Shown: piece by piece, positions 1 to 11,426 of the stretch
How the letters are laid out: every line of letters begins with the position of its first letter
Position numbering within the stretch: position 1 is the first letter of the stretch
Assembly: GCA_021432635.1 (NCBI GenBank)
Contig: MU270025.1
Location: 827,244-891,243 of the forward strand
Source: Thozetella sp. PMI_491
Lineage: Eukaryota > Ascomycota > Sordariomycetes > Chaetosphaeriales > Chaetosphaeriaceae
Direction: 5' to 3'
Length of the DNA: 64,000 bases
The notes under the pieces: generated by a model
Told to the model about the DNA's origin: nothing
Databases searched by the model: none
Seen by the model: the letters and a program-made list of their open reading frames with translations, nothing else
Translations under genes and position numbers: made by a program

Positions 1-1731
1 CGGAGCGTGGGCGGGACCAACAGCTGCAGCCAAGTCGGCAGTGTCGAGGGCCGTGCCCTGTAGGAGCCGTGAGGGCTAGCGCCCGCTCCTGTGCCGGGGC
101 TTGCAAGGTTCCCCTCCACCCCGATCGAGCCCCGACGTGGAACAATTACCGGGAGGGGAAGGAACCTGGCCAATGGAAGTGCCGCGATAGGGGTGTTAGG
201 ACGAGATGGCCATGGAAGCAGACTATCGGACAACACAATAGCATCAGATCTCTACGATGCCAGATACCGTGATGTGGAGTGAGTTTGCAACTTGAGCAAG
301 GTGCCCAGGGGAGCCCAAGATTGCCAAGACACCCAAGGTAACTTTGGGACAACAAGCTCTCGAAGGGAGGAACAGGCTGCGGACCCGGTAGTCGTATGCC
401 GAAGGATACGCGTGTTGGCTGCTGCCGGCCACCCACAGTGGCCTACGTGCTCTACGGTATCATACCTAGCCACCTATTAGGGTATGCCATATATGTTAGG
501 TACTGTACCTAACCCCTTGGGGATATCGGCTCCACCAAGGCTGTGGTTTCTAGACCCATGTGGAAGTTCTCTTTGAGCAAAGCCAGCAGGAGCTTCCACG
601 AGGCAGATTACGATGTGTTCTAAAAATTCGTGGCCTCGAATACGCCAATCACGAGGTGGTCCACGGCCAAAAGTCCTTTGGCATTGCACCGGTTTGGTCC
701 TGGTGGTTACATCTTCAAGTTAGCAGAGCCACCGCGGGGTCGTGCCGTGTGTTCCAGTTCACCTGCTCCATTAGGGCGCTGTCGCCACCTTCCAGAAGAG
801 GGAACTACGTCAGCGTGATCAAGGCCTTCAGAGCAGCTCCGAGGGCGCCGCACAAACGCAGTGAGAAGACTGAGGAGACATAGGCGGTTATGACTCTCTA
901 AATCGACTATGGCGAAAGACGCCATCCTGTCCTATGTCGCGCGTGCAGCTCTAGCCAACGTTACGAGGAGGGGGTGGGGTACCCAATGTACTGTATGCAC
1001 CTCCAGCCGGTTCTGCACCCGAGACTGCTTGGCCCTAACAACTTTATGAGCTAGAGTATAACGTCACTAAGAAAATAGGGATTTTGCTGATTAAGACATT
1101 ATAACGGAATAGCCGAAAACCTGATCGAGGCTACTATACAGATACATGGTTACCGTGAACCATGGGCCCGTCGTGTCGAGAGCCCGACAAGCCCAGCAAG
1201 GCCGGTTATAACTGCGACATCCGGTGGGGAGGTCGCCCCGCGAAGGCTCCCCAATACGCCACTGACGGCATTCTTGCCGTCGCGATCTCCCACCCCACAC
1301 CCTTGTGGCAAAGAAGCTGTCAGGCTGTGTTTATAGGCAAAACGGCCAGCCAAAAAAGGGGAGGACCGCAAAGAGCATTACCTTGAAAATATAGAAAGCT
1401 TTACTATCGTTGGCCAATATTATGTAAATCTTCAGATAATCAGCCAATCAATGCTTTTAGGCCACCTTTAGTGTCCCTTTTTTTTTGTCACCCACTTTGA
1501 CGGGGTTAAGGAGATGGAGACTTCGGGGATAGCCAAAGTCCTGGGCTAATGTACGGTAGCAAGGTTGGCATCACGGCACCGCCCTATCACGACGAGTTTG
1601 TAGGAGTCTGATCCGCATGGGGATGGATACACGAAAAGAATACAAATACGAAGACTACGCAAGCATCGTCGCCCGGCCCCGTGAATCTTGCCGACCTTTA
1701 CAACCTGGAGGAATATCGCCTGAAGGACAAA
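1..1731. other. Gene-free left flank
   Basis: No open frame here resembles a protein I recognise, and the short frames on both strands lack codon structure or splice logic. The stretch 1405-1500 is AT-rich, with CCAAT-like motifs near 1411 and 1443 and a run of T at about 1478-1487. It is the likely promoter of the dehydrogenase that follows. A truncated gene at the very left edge cannot be ruled out. Confidence 0.5.
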
Positions 1732-2967
1732 ATGGTACGACAATTCAACACTGACACAACGGGCGACGAGCTCATCAAAGTGCTTGGGTCTGAGATCAAG
1801 GGCAAGGTTGTACTGACCACGGGAGTCACGAAAGGGGGGATCGGTGGCACTTTTGTCGAGACCATCGCCAAGGCCGGCCCCGCGCTGCTCATCCTCGCCA
1901 GCCGCAACCTGACCAAGACGCAAGAGACGGCCGATGCAATCCACGCAGCGGCGCCCGACGTGAAGGTCCGGCTGCTTCAGCTGAACCTTGGCTCTCTGGC
2001 GGCCGTCTGCGAGGCGGCTGCAACGGTCAATGCGTGGGACGACGTGCCTAGCATCGACGTTGTGGTGAACAATGCGGGACTAATGGCGACCGACTTTGCT
2101 CTCACCGAAGATGGCTTCGAGAGCCAGTTTGGGACGAACCACCTCGGCCACTTCCTCTTCACGAACTTGATCATGAGCAAGGTGCTCGCATCGCAGGGTC
2201 GCCGCATCGTGAGCGTGTCGAGTGACGGCCACCGCTTGAATCCAATGCGCTGGGCCGATCACAACTTTAGCGTATGAATCCTGTCTCCTTCCGTGGAGAC
2301 CTCAGCGGCGGTGAAAGCGGAGTGGACGTACAGTGGCTGACTTGGGTATGCAGAACGGCGAGACGTACAACAGGTGGCACGCATATGGCCAGTCCAAGAC
2401 GGCCAACATTCTCATGGCCCTGTCGCTGGCCGAGAAGCTCGGCCCTCGGCATGGGCTGGTAGCAGTAAGCCTGCATCCCGGCGTGGTGGAAGGCACAGCG
2501 CTGGGAAGTCATCTCGACTGGAACGACGCGTACCCGGGACTGAGTAAGCCCATCTGGATTCTATTGACCCGGGAACGTACCGACCGGCCCCTGGAATTCA
2601 TGGCTGACCATGCTGCCTCGTAGTGGCCGCAGACAAAGCGTTGGGCAATGCTGAAGGATGGAACATCGAGTTCAAATACAAGTCACAGCAGCGAGGCATC
2701 GCCACGCATGTATATGCCGCCTTCGAGCCAAGCCTAAAAGGTAAGCCGCGCTCTCAATCGCCTCTGTATGAGCGATGCATAAGGTGACTAGGGGCCTGTT
2801 ACTAATTAGAGTTTGTTCCTGCAGAACATAACGGCACGTACCTGCAGGACTCACGCATTGCGGACCCCTTAACGGACACGGTGAAGCCGTGGGCCACGAG
2901 CCCGGTCGAGGCAGAACGGCTATGGAAGATTAGTGAAAAGCTTGTTGGACAAGAGTTTCCGTATTGA
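1732..2967 (+). CDS. Short-chain dehydrogenase/reductase (retinol-dehydrogenase-like SDR)
   Basis: A 340-residue NAD(P)-dependent oxidoreductase in four exons: 1732-2271, 2354-2576, 2624-2740 and 2825-2967. The introns are 82, 47 and 84 bp, each with a CTGAC or CTAAT branch point. The cofactor motif TGVTKGGIG lies at about residues 30-38, NNAG at 113-116, the catalytic serine in SVSSDG at about 163, and YGQSK supplies Tyr191 and Lys195, so the active site is complete. The C-terminal exons carry the family-typical ALGNAEGW and ATHVYAAFEPSL stretches. I chose the ATG at 1732 because MVRQFNTDTTGDEL matches the usual start of this fungal subfamily; the open frame reaches further upstream without an ATG. 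There is no signal peptide, so it should be cytosolic. The substrate cannot be told from sequence; alcohols, ketones or retinoid-like aldehydes are all possible. Confidence 0.9.
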
Positions 2968-3669
2968 GAAGTGGCAGAGGCGCCTTGTTAATAGCTTCGC
3001 CGCCGGCCGCAACTTAAAAGCCATAACTCATGTTCCCAACTCGCCTACGCTATGTTGTTGGCCGTGCTCTCCTGGCGCATTGCAGACGATTTGGGCTAAA
3101 AAGGCATGCCTCGGAAGAGTTTGGTTTTATGGATGGCGACTCTCCTCCATACCAAGGGGGGGGAGGGCATTTGCTTACATTTCTCTCCGTAGAGTTCGGG
3201 GGACAAAGGAACCATAGAATCGTAACTCTTTTCAATCATAATCAATTTGGCCTGAAAGGGTACGCAAATTAGCGACTAGTGCCCACCAAAAATGCCTAGG
3301 TCGCTGATTGTGGAGGCTGGAGATGAGGGACAAGGCGAGAGAGTTGCCATTTCCGATGTAGCGGATCAATCCCGATCCACGGAATCTTTGTTCCGATGAG
3401 GGATCGGCCACTAGAATTCCCAGTGGTCTGGGAAGCCCCGCATCTACCTACTGACCGTTGTGCCAAGCCCAAGTTAACCAACCACCCAACTGCTGCTTGA
3501 GCTGTGACCTGACATCACCAATTGCGTGCAGCAGCACACGACGACAACCATCACAAATCTCGGGTATCCTGCGCAGGCTCGGCCCTGCTAGATCTGCCGA
3601 CACAGCTGCGCCCGTGGGTCTCACTTTCCGCCTCGCTTGGGGAGGTCTCGGATCGGAGGAGACGAGGCC
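2968..3669. other. Intergenic, upstream of the histidine kinase
   Basis: It holds the 3' flank of the dehydrogenase and the promoter and 5' leader of the kinase. The part from about 3540 to the start codon is GC-rich and still open in the kinase frame, but has no in-frame ATG before 3670. I see no other gene. Confidence 0.6.
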
Positions 3670-6600
3670 ATGGACCAGCCGGACGGGGAGGATCTCGCCC
3701 AGGAGCTCGACGCGTTAGGCATCCGGGAGGTGCTCGATGCGGATTCCCGGCCAACCTTCGTCATTGACCTCGACCCGGACGAGGAGTCCACCGACGGCGG
3801 CAGGACTAGGACCCTGGCGCCCGTCTTCTGTAACTCGGCCCTGCGCCTGCACGAGCAATTGCTGGACAATGTCCTGGGCGGCGAGATCCAACCGGCCCCG
3901 CCTCCGGTCTCCACCCAAGACGGGGATCCGGTCCTCCCAAAGGACGCTACCCACGAAGAATTCGCGGCATGGGCGACGGGCGTGACGCCGCACGACGAGT
4001 CCCGGGACGTGTTCCCCCTCTCGTTCCTGTACGGCGACCTGCTCTGGACGGGGTCGACAGTGCGTCAGCGATGGCGGCTCATCAGTGGCAATCGCGCGTG
4101 GCGCCCACAGGGCCTTCTGCACGACCTGTCTTCCGGCGCGCCCATCGAGGTGGCCACCGGCGGTCTGCGAGCCGAGCAGGCTGCCATCTCGCGCAAGGCG
4201 TCCGAGGCAGCGCCCAAGCCCGCAGATGGTCCGGGGAGCACGAAAACCGGGACCACCACCAAAACCGGGACCACCACCCTGGTCTCGACAAAGCAGCAGC
4301 CCTCTAAGCCCTTCTTCCTGCCCAAGACGCCCGGCGGCAGCTCCAATTCGACGCTGGGATCCTCGCAAAGCTCCTCGATCTACCTCTCGCTGCCCGAGAA
4401 GGCGGTGGCGGACTGGACCGTCGCCGACCCTAAGGGCGTCTTGTCGGAGCACATGCAGTACGCCCGCTCGGTGAACTGGGCCATGACGCCTCTGGGAGCC
4501 ATGGACAAGTGGACGCCCGAGTTCCGCCAGGTGGCCAACCTATGCATGAACAACCCCCACCCCGCTGCTCTGTTCTGGGGTAGCGAGCTGACCATGCTCT
4601 ACAACGCGGCCTACGCGGCTGAGGTGGCTGGGAACAAGCACCCGTCTCTCATGGGTACCGGCTTCTCCGGGCCCTTCTCCGAGCTGTGGGACTACGCGGG
4701 ACCCGTGTTTGCCGAGTGCGCCCGTACAGGTATCAGCGTGCGGAAGGAGAACGACTACCTCCCCATCGACCGGCATGGCCTGCTCGAGGAGACCTTTTAC
4801 TCGTGGACCTTCACGCCCCTCTACGGCGGTACCGACAAGATCCTTGGTTTCTACAACGCGCCGTTCGAGACAACGCAGTATGTCCTGAGCCAGCGCCGGA
4901 TGCAGACCATCAACAAGATCGGCGAGCATGGCGCGCATGCCAAGTCGGTCAACAAGTTCTGGCAGCACGTGCTCGATGGACTACGCGAGAACGAGTTCGA
5001 CGTCCCGTTCGCGCTACTGTACTCGGTCGGCGAAAATGAAGACGGTGACCACTCGTCCATCTCCTCGGGGAGCACCATGTCGCTCAAGTCTTGCCTCCTC
5101 GAGGGCTGCATCGGCGTGCCCGACGGGCACATCGCTGCCCCAGCGCAGCTCGATCTGAAACGGAGCCGCGAGGGGTTTGTGCCGTCCTTCCGGGAGGCCA
5201 TGCGGACGCGGGAACCGACCCTTTTGCACACTAGGGATGGCACCCTTCCCGCCGCGCTGCTGGAGGGGATCGACTGGCGGGGTTTCGGCGACCCGTGCAA
5301 GGAGGCGATCATCTTCCCTATCCGGCCCACCAACGGAGAGGCTGTCTTGGCGTTCCTCGTCTTGGGGGTTAGCCCGCGACGGCCGTTCGATGAAGGTTAC
5401 AAGGCGTTCACAGCCATGCTGAACCGTCAGCTGGCGACGTCGCTGGCTTCGGTGATGCTGTACGAGGACGAGGTGCGGAAGAGCAGAGACGCTGCTGAGG
5501 CGGCTGCGCTCGAGAAGGACCGGCTCACGCAGCAGCTGGAGCTGCAGGCTAGTCGTCTACGACGCATGACTGAGCTATCGCCCCTCGGGATGTTTCTTAT
5601 CAGTCCTGACGGCGCCTTACGGGAAGCCAACGACCGCTTCTTTGAGATGACGGGACACCCTCGTGATGTGCAGTACGAGATGTCGTGGACCGAGTTCATT
5701 GTCGAATCCAGTTCCCACGTCATGATAGAAGGCTGGCGCCGCCTGGTGGAGCAGAACCTCCCCTGGTCCGGGGAGCTACAGATCAAACGGCCAACTCCAG
5801 TAGGCCACGCTGACCTAGAAGGAGAGGTTATTGATTATTGGGTTCTCTTCATCGCGCACTGCGAGTTCGCGTCCGACGGCTCGCTGCGCTCCATTACGGG
5901 ATCGATCACCGACATTTCACATCTCAAGTGGGCACAGGGCCTGCAGAACCGGCGATTACAGGAGGCCGAAGAGACCAGGAGGCAGCAGAATGAATTCATC
6001 GACATCACCTCCCACGAGATGCGAAACCCCCTCAGTGCGATTCTGCAGTGTGCCGACGACATCGCTTCGGCTCTAGCCGAGTACAAGGCCACACAGACAG
6101 CCCCGCCCCCCAACATCGTGGAATCGTGCCTCGACTCCGCGCACACCATCTCCCTCTGCGTGCAGCACCAAAAATCAATCGTGGACGACATCTTAACCAT
6201 CTCCAAGCTGGACTCTAATTTGCTGCTCCTCACTCCGGTGCCCGCGCAGCCCGAGACCATCCTCGGACGCGCCGTCAGGATGTTCGACCCCGAACTGCAA
6301 GCTAAGGACATCAAGGTCATGTTAGAGGTCGACCCGTCTTACCGAGACCTCAAAGTCGACTGGGTCTCCATGGATACCAGCCGCGTCCTGCAGATACTCA
6401 TCAATCTCATGACCAACGCTATCAAATTCACTGCGCTGGCGCCCAAGCGCGTCATCACCCTCGAGATGGGTGCGTCATCGACACCGCCAAGCGACAGCCA
6501 CATCCCGGGCTTCCAGTATGTCCCCACCAAGACGGTGAATACAAACTTCGCCGCCGCTGAGGGCTGGAGCAGCGGCGAGGTCGTGTACGTGCGCTTCATG

Positions 6601-7392
6601 GTGCAAGATACCGGGTGCGGCCTCACCCAAGAAGAGAAACAGATCCTATTCCAGCGCTTCAAACAAGCATCGCCGCGCACGCATGCCCAGTACGGCGGCA
6701 GCGGCCTGGGACTATTTATCTCGAAGCGCCTCGCCGAGCTGCACGGCGGCCAGATCGGCGTGGCGTCCGAGGAAGGCGTCGGAAGCACGTTTGGCTTCTT
6801 CCTGGAGTCGAGGAGGGTTGAGGCGCCGCAGGGTGGAGCCACGCAGGACGTCCTCCCTATCGAAAAGGCCCTGGTCGGCGACGGCTCGCTGACCCAACAG
6901 GTGACGCCGCAGCGGCAGGATTACGCGTCCTCGGGCCCCGCGGCAAGCTTGGTAGCGTCCAAGGCAAGCCCGGCCTTTGACCTCAAGAGCATGACCATCT
7001 TGGTGGTGGAGGACAATCTAATCAACCAAAAGGTGCTCGTGAAGCAGCTCCAGAAGGTCGGCTGCGCGGTCGGGGTGGCCAACGACGGGCTCGAAGCGCT
7101 GGCGTTCCTCGAGGAGACACACTTCCGCAAACCTGACGGCGAGGGCCTGTCTATCATCCTGATGGACCTCGAGATGCCCAACATGGACGGCCTCACGTGT
7201 GTGCGCGAGATTCGCAAGATGCAGGGCGACGGCCGCATCGCCCGCCATGTCCCGGTCATCGCGGTCACAGCCAACGTTCGAGACGAGCAGGTGGCGACGG
7301 CCAAGGCGAGCGGTATGGATGACGTCGTGTCGAAGCCGTTCCGCATCCCCGATTTACTAAAAAAGATCGAGGGACTATTGCAAAAGGCCTAG
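3670..7392 (+). CDS. Hybrid sensor histidine kinase with C-terminal receiver
   Basis: A 1240-residue phosphorelay sensor in one uninterrupted exon. The N-terminal part is acidic with a Ser/Thr/Lys-rich linker containing a KTGTTT duplication near residues 196-207. A PAS/GAF-like sensory region follows (about 260-620), then a PAS domain (about 630-760). The dimerisation domain has the H box TSHEMRNPL with His782. The ATPase domain shows the N box LINLMTNAIKFT, DTGCGL, and GGSGLGLFISKRL followed by GVGSTFGF. The receiver (about 1105-1235) has VVEDN, the phospho-acceptor Asp1166 in LMDLEMPNMDG, and VSKPF. All phosphotransfer residues are present. No transmembrane helix is evident, so it is probably a soluble sensor passing phosphate to a His phosphotransfer protein. 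I could not assign it to a numbered fungal class. The start is the ATG at 3670. Confidence 0.96.
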   Translation: MDQPDGEDLAQELDALGIREVLDADSRPTFVIDLDPDEESTDGGRTRTLAPVFCNSALRLHEQLLDNVLGGEIQPAPPPVSTQDGDPVLPKDATHEEFAAWATGVTPHDESRDVFPLSFLYGDLLWTGSTVRQRWRLISGNRAWRPQGLLHDLSSGAPIEVATGGLRAEQAAISRKASEAAPKPADGPGSTKTGTTTKTGTTTLVSTKQQPSKPFFLPKTPGGSSNSTLGSSQSSSIYLSLPEKAVADWTVADPKGVLSEHMQYARSVNWAMTPLGAMDKWTPEFRQVANLCMNNPHPAALFWGSELTMLYNAAYAAEVAGNKHPSLMGTGFSGPFSELWDYAGPVFAECARTGISVRKENDYLPIDRHGLLEETFYSWTFTPLYGGTDKILGFYNAPFETTQYVLSQRRMQTINKIGEHGAHAKSVNKFWQHVLDGLRENEFDVPFALLYSVGENEDGDHSSISSGSTMSLKSCLLEGCIGVPDGHIAAPAQLDLKRSREGFVPSFREAMRTREPTLLHTRDGTLPAALLEGIDWRGFGDPCKEAIIFPIRPTNGEAVLAFLVLGVSPRRPFDEGYKAFTAMLNRQLATSLASVMLYEDEVRKSRDAAEAAALEKDRLTQQLELQASRLRRMTELSPLGMFLISPDGALREANDRFFEMTGHPRDVQYEMSWTEFIVESSSHVMIEGWRRLVEQNLPWSGELQIKRPTPVGHADLEGEVIDYWVLFIAHCEFASDGSLRSITGSITDISHLKWAQGLQNRRLQEAEETRRQQNEFIDITSHEMRNPLSAILQCADDIASALAEYKATQTAPPPNIVESCLDSAHTISLCVQHQKSIVDDILTISKLDSNLLLLTPVPAQPETILGRAVRMFDPELQAKDIKVMLEVDPSYRDLKVDWVSMDTSRVLQILINLMTNAIKFTALAPKRVITLEMGASSTPPSDSHIPGFQYVPTKTVNTNFAAAEGWSSGEVVYVRFMVQDTGCGLTQEEKQILFQRFKQASPRTHAQYGGSGLGLFISKRLAELHGGQIGVASEEGVGSTFGFFLESRRVEAPQGGATQDVLPIEKALVGDGSLTQQVTPQRQDYASSGPAASLVASKASPAFDLKSMTILVVEDNLINQKVLVKQLQKVGCAVGVANDGLEALAFLEETHFRKPDGEGLSIILMDLEMPNMDGLTCVREIRKMQGDGRIARHVPVIAVTANVRDEQVATAKASGMDDVVSKPFRIPDLLKKIEGLLQKA

Positions 7393-9368
7393 CTAGCTTT
7401 TCGCTTTTTCTTTCTTTTTCCCTTTTCAATTGGTTTGCTACAGCATAGATATCCTCAGACGGCCGAATGGCCTCCAGCACCTCCATATGCGCTAAAGACG
7501 GTCTTAGACTCAGATTCGAGTTGCCTGTTCACGGCCCCTGCGTGAATTTCTCTTGGTTACATGACGGTAATAGGAAACAAATGGCAAAACATCCTAGACG
7601 CTAGCTTTGATTTCGCCACTCCGGTGATTTCTCTCGGATTCGTTATCATGGTATCTCGGACATCGCGGGGCGAACTAGTCTCTTTGCATCACGATCTAAC
7701 GTCAAGAGATTCACGACTGACGAGGTAACGGGCGACTAAGGAGGGGGTACGAGGCAAGGATAGGTCCAGGGGGGGCGAGACGAATACCCAATACTAGCTG
7801 CAACGACTGCATAAACACGTGACGATAGTGTTGATTTTGGACGGTATCAAGCGACGGGCTAGGAAATGGACATGATACGCGCGGGATGAAGAGGGGGAGG
7901 GGGGTCATCATGAGGCGACTTGGCTTTTTCTTGTCAGTTTTACCGGGCAAGCCTCTGCCTTGGTCTAGAAAATTCAAATCTAATAATCTATCGTGCTCAC
8001 CGCATCTCTGACCCCTCATGGCCCATCGTCTGTCGTCGGGGTCAAGTACGCCCGCATGCCTGCATCTCGGATTTCTAGCTTGAGCTTAGTCGCGAATGGC
8101 GCCAACGGTCTCTAGCTCAGCCGCTTGGGCAGCGACCGTTTTGACTTTCTACTAACTGCACGTGGCCGGGCCGGCCTCGGCTTGGCTTTTACCTCAACAA
8201 CAACAACACCGGGAGTGCGTCCCCCGCTTCGGAGGCAGAGTTCCTTTTACACGTATCCCATGTGCTATAGCGGTTACAATGTTAAGTTGCGGCCCATGCT
8301 CTTTAAAATCCCTTCCTCTTGGCTGGTCGCCCGGGACAGTACATATGTCCGACTGCGCGTCGCTTGCGTCTCGAGGCCCTGCCCTGGTCGGCCTGGTTGG
8401 TCTAAGCCAACTAAGCCCCAGGAGGCCGCTGATTCTATCTTAGTCACAGTGCAGGCCAAGGTAGCTAGTGTCTAGTTTCGGATACGGATCAGGCAAGGGC
8501 GGAGTCCCTGGGTCCGGATTAAGAGCATGAACGTGTGGTATTGCAATAGGTCCCTTATCGGCACAAGTCGGACGTGGACCCCTGGCCTGCAGTTCGTGGC
8601 GCCTGGCCTAGCGTAGTGGTGCAACGGTTCAGCCCTTGACATATCATTTCTCCAGGCGTTCTCTGCCTGGCCTAGCCGGGGCGCGCCAGTGCAAATTTGT
8701 CGACTTGTTCCTGACCCTGGAGCTGCAACGGGGAGGCGCACGCATGGACAGGCCGGGCTGCTTTCCTAGGTTTTCCTCGTGGTTGGCAGGTCTTGGCGGC
8801 CGCTGTCTGCCGTGGAGGGGGCGGCGTCTGTGAACGCCTTTAATTTGCGGTATTCGCAGGCTGGATAGTCACTGCATCTCGTGACGTTCCACAGCGCTGG
8901 TATGGCCAGACCTCCGGGATACCCTGTCGGGAAAACCCCCCCTGCTGGATCGCCAGGTCCCTGAAGATGGCCCCTCAGGGTGCCGTCCTACCCCAGCACG
9001 CCCCACTGTTTTCGTTCTGGAAGACCATGGGCGTAAGCCGTAGTCGTACGACCACTTAAGCTAGCGAGTCGGCATTCATGCCAAACCCAATTTGTCCAGC
9101 GTAGGAGCATCGAATTTTTTCTGCATCATACGAGATTTCGGGAATCCGGTATCACGACGTTGGATCGCGATGGGAGCTGGGATGAGAGCGCGGGAGAAGA
9201 CGGGAGACCGAGGTTGTGGTCAAGCGGGATGTGGGAACGCGTCGAGACACGGCTGCTTCCACGACACATGGCAGGAGTCTATAAAACGTGTCACGGCGCC
9301 GTCCGACGGTATGCACGTGGAAGAAGCCCCATCGCGGCAGATGCTCGATTCTTGTGCCCTGAACCGAC
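7393..9368. other. Long intergenic region upstream of flavohemoglobin
   Basis: Nearly 2 kb without a convincing gene. The open frames at 7711-8019, 8125-8475 and 9092-9379 have no recognisable domain. The part after about 9240 forms the flavohemoglobin promoter. A tRNA-like D-arm at 8107-8140 was considered and rejected. Confidence 0.5.
9280..9286 (+). promoter_or_regulatory. TATA box of the flavohemoglobin gene
   Basis: TATAAAA lies 89 bp upstream of the flavohemoglobin ATG, a normal spacing for a fungal TATA element with a short leader. Strong TATA boxes fit inducible genes, and flavohemoglobins are usually induced by nitrosative stress. Confidence 0.55.
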
Positions 9369-10664
9369 ATGGCGCTTAGCTACCAACAGGCTCTGCTCGT
9401 CAAGGGCACCATCCCGGCCCTCCGGGAGAGGGGCGAGACCATCACGTCCATCTTCTACGACAACATGCTCCGCGACCACCCGGAGCTCAATGACATCTTC
9501 AACCGCGTCAACCTTGTCAACGGCCGCCAGCCCCGCGCGCTGTGCGCCGTCATCCTCAGCTTCGCCTCCAACATTAACAACATCAGCGAGCTGATCCCCC
9601 GGCTGGAGCGCATGTGCAACAAGCACTGCTCGCTGGGCATCCAGCCCGAGCACTACGAGCTCGTGGCCAAGTACCTCATCCAGGCCTTCTCCGAGGTGCT
9701 GGGGCCGGCCATGACACCCGCCGTGCGGGAAGCCTGGACCAAGGCCTACTACATGCTCGCCCGCATGCTGTGCGCGCGGGAGGCCCAGATCTATGGCTCG
9801 TTCGGCAAGTGGGACGGCTGGCGGAAATTCCGCATCGACCGCAAGGTGTGCGAGACGGACGACATGTGGTCCTTCTACCTCGTGCCGCACGACGGTAAGG
9901 CTATCCCGAGCTATATGCCGGGCCAGTACGTGTCGGTGCAGTTCCATGTGCCCGAGATGGGCCACAACCAGATCCGCCAGTACTCGCTGAGCGATGCGCC
10001 GCGGTCCGACTGCTACCGCATCACGATCGAGCGGGATGAGGGCGCGCGCCACACCAACGCTGTCTCCATGTGCTACTTCAACCCAGGTATCGTGTCCAAC
10101 ATCATGGTCGACGATCTCCACGTCGGTAGCGTCGTCAATCTGTCCCATCCGTCGGGCGAGTTCTTCCTCGACACCACGGCCTTCAGCAGCGTGCCGCTGA
10201 TCTTGATCTCGTCCGGCATCGGCGCCGCGCCGCTGGTGGCTATCGCGAACGCTGCGCTAGAGGCGCAGGCCACCCGGCGCGTCTCGTGGATTCAAGGGGC
10301 CAAGTCCCTCGAGGCCATGCCGTTCCGGCAGCACCTAGCGAAGATGGCGAGGTCATATAAGGGACTGTCAGTGAAGCACTTCCCCGATAGGGTCGGGAGC
10401 GAGCCCGACGCTCCTGCTGTGGCCGGCCAGGAATTTCTTGACCAAGTCTCGGCGGATACGCTTGGACTGGACCATGGCGGCTCGGACTATTACGTCTGCG
10501 GTCCGGAGGAGTTTATCGCCAGCGTCTCGGCTTACCTGGTCGCGCGCGGCGTGCCACGCACCCGGCTTCACTTGGAGGTGTTCTCGACCGGAGACCCGGC
10601 AACCAAGCGGACGAAGCCGGCACCAAATCCACAGGAACCCCCCCGCGAGTGCCCGTTCAGGTGA
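9369..10664 (+). CDS. Flavohemoglobin (nitric oxide dioxygenase)
   Basis: A 431-residue single-exon protein with a globin domain (about 1-140), an FAD-binding domain (about 150-260) and an NAD-binding domain (about 265-410). The family turns NO, O2 and NAD(P)H into nitrate and so protects against nitrosative stress. The proximal haem ligand is His86 in KHCSLGIQPEHYELV, the hallmark stretch of microbial flavohemoglobins. The FAD site shows RQYSLSDAP, the NAD site shows SSGIGAAPLVA, and the flavin-facing C-terminal motif is YYVCGPEEF. The tail beyond HLEVFSTGD is short, ends ECPFR and has no peroxisomal signal. There is no mitochondrial presequence, so a cytosolic site is likely. A convergent secreted-protein gene follows downstream. 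Confidence 0.95.
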   Translation: MALSYQQALLVKGTIPALRERGETITSIFYDNMLRDHPELNDIFNRVNLVNGRQPRALCAVILSFASNINNISELIPRLERMCNKHCSLGIQPEHYELVAKYLIQAFSEVLGPAMTPAVREAWTKAYYMLARMLCAREAQIYGSFGKWDGWRKFRIDRKVCETDDMWSFYLVPHDGKAIPSYMPGQYVSVQFHVPEMGHNQIRQYSLSDAPRSDCYRITIERDEGARHTNAVSMCYFNPGIVSNIMVDDLHVGSVVNLSHPSGEFFLDTTAFSSVPLILISSGIGAAPLVAIANAALEAQATRRVSWIQGAKSLEAMPFRQHLAKMARSYKGLSVKHFPDRVGSEPDAPAVAGQEFLDQVSADTLGLDHGGSDYYVCGPEEFIASVSAYLVARGVPRTRLHLEVFSTGDPATKRTKPAPNPQEPPRECPFR

Positions 10665-11426
10665 GAGCAGGGCTTCGGTCATCTTCTTTTTTTTTCGGGT
10701 TAACAATCCTGGGGACTTCGGCTCTCGCCGTTCTCCGACCAGACGCTTTTCAAGATAGATCCACATGCGGGGAGTACTCAGGCGTATTAGAGGGACATCT
10801 GGATGGGCCGAGAAAATGGTGTGATAATCATGGTTGTTCGGAAAAGGGCTGCAAAGCATAGTGAGGAGAAAAGGAAGTACTTGGCAGCGATATAGAGATC
10901 GCCATGCATGATCTACATAGACGAGCTCTGCTCTAATCCCGCGACAACGATTCGCGAATGGCAATAAAGTACCTCGCGTGTTCTATAAGCACGATGGGCA
11001 GCTATCTCTCTTTCCGCACCGCAAACAATCTGCATATGGCGAGACAGGGGGGTGCATGCGAGCACTCAGTTGTCAGATTCCATCACCGCCTTGTGGAGTC
11101 CATCGGCCGGTACCGGGTGGGCTCCAGTCGGTACTCGTCCCGAGAAACCGATGTATCACATGGCAGATGATCGATGGAAGCGGGGCCTAGGTACTTGTGG
11201 CATGATCAAGGATATGGTAGTAGGGTATAGAATTGGTATACACAGTCTGCCTGTTGTTGAGGACACACTTGGATCTATTTGAGGGAGGCCCCGGCCGTGC
11301 TGTTGGTTGAGCTGCTCTGCCTGTTGGGGATGTCGCCATGCGACGCCCGTATTACCGGCTCTCTACCAACGTCTTGGGCGGACCTGTCCGCTCGCAAGCT
11401 TACGGGTACAAGGTCAATCCTCCAAA
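10665..11426. other. Intergenic between convergent genes
   Basis: 3' flanks of the flavohemoglobin and of the minus-strand small secreted protein. A run of T occurs just after the flavohemoglobin stop, near 10686-10694. No gene is seen. Confidence 0.55.

Noticed and set aside
3715-4452. 245-codon minus-strand frame
   Set aside because: It is the antisense shadow of the GC-rich histidine kinase coding region, with no domain of its own.
8107-8140. tRNA-like D-arm (TCTAGCTCAGCCGCTTGGGC)
   Set aside because: No matching acceptor stem, anticodon arm or GGTTCRANYCC B box follows, so neither a tRNA nor a tRNA-derived SINE can be supported.
9291-10148. 285-codon minus-strand frame opposite flavohemoglobin
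   Set aside because: Openness is due to the strong third-position GC bias of the sense gene; the translated sequence is His/Val/Asp-rich without motifs.
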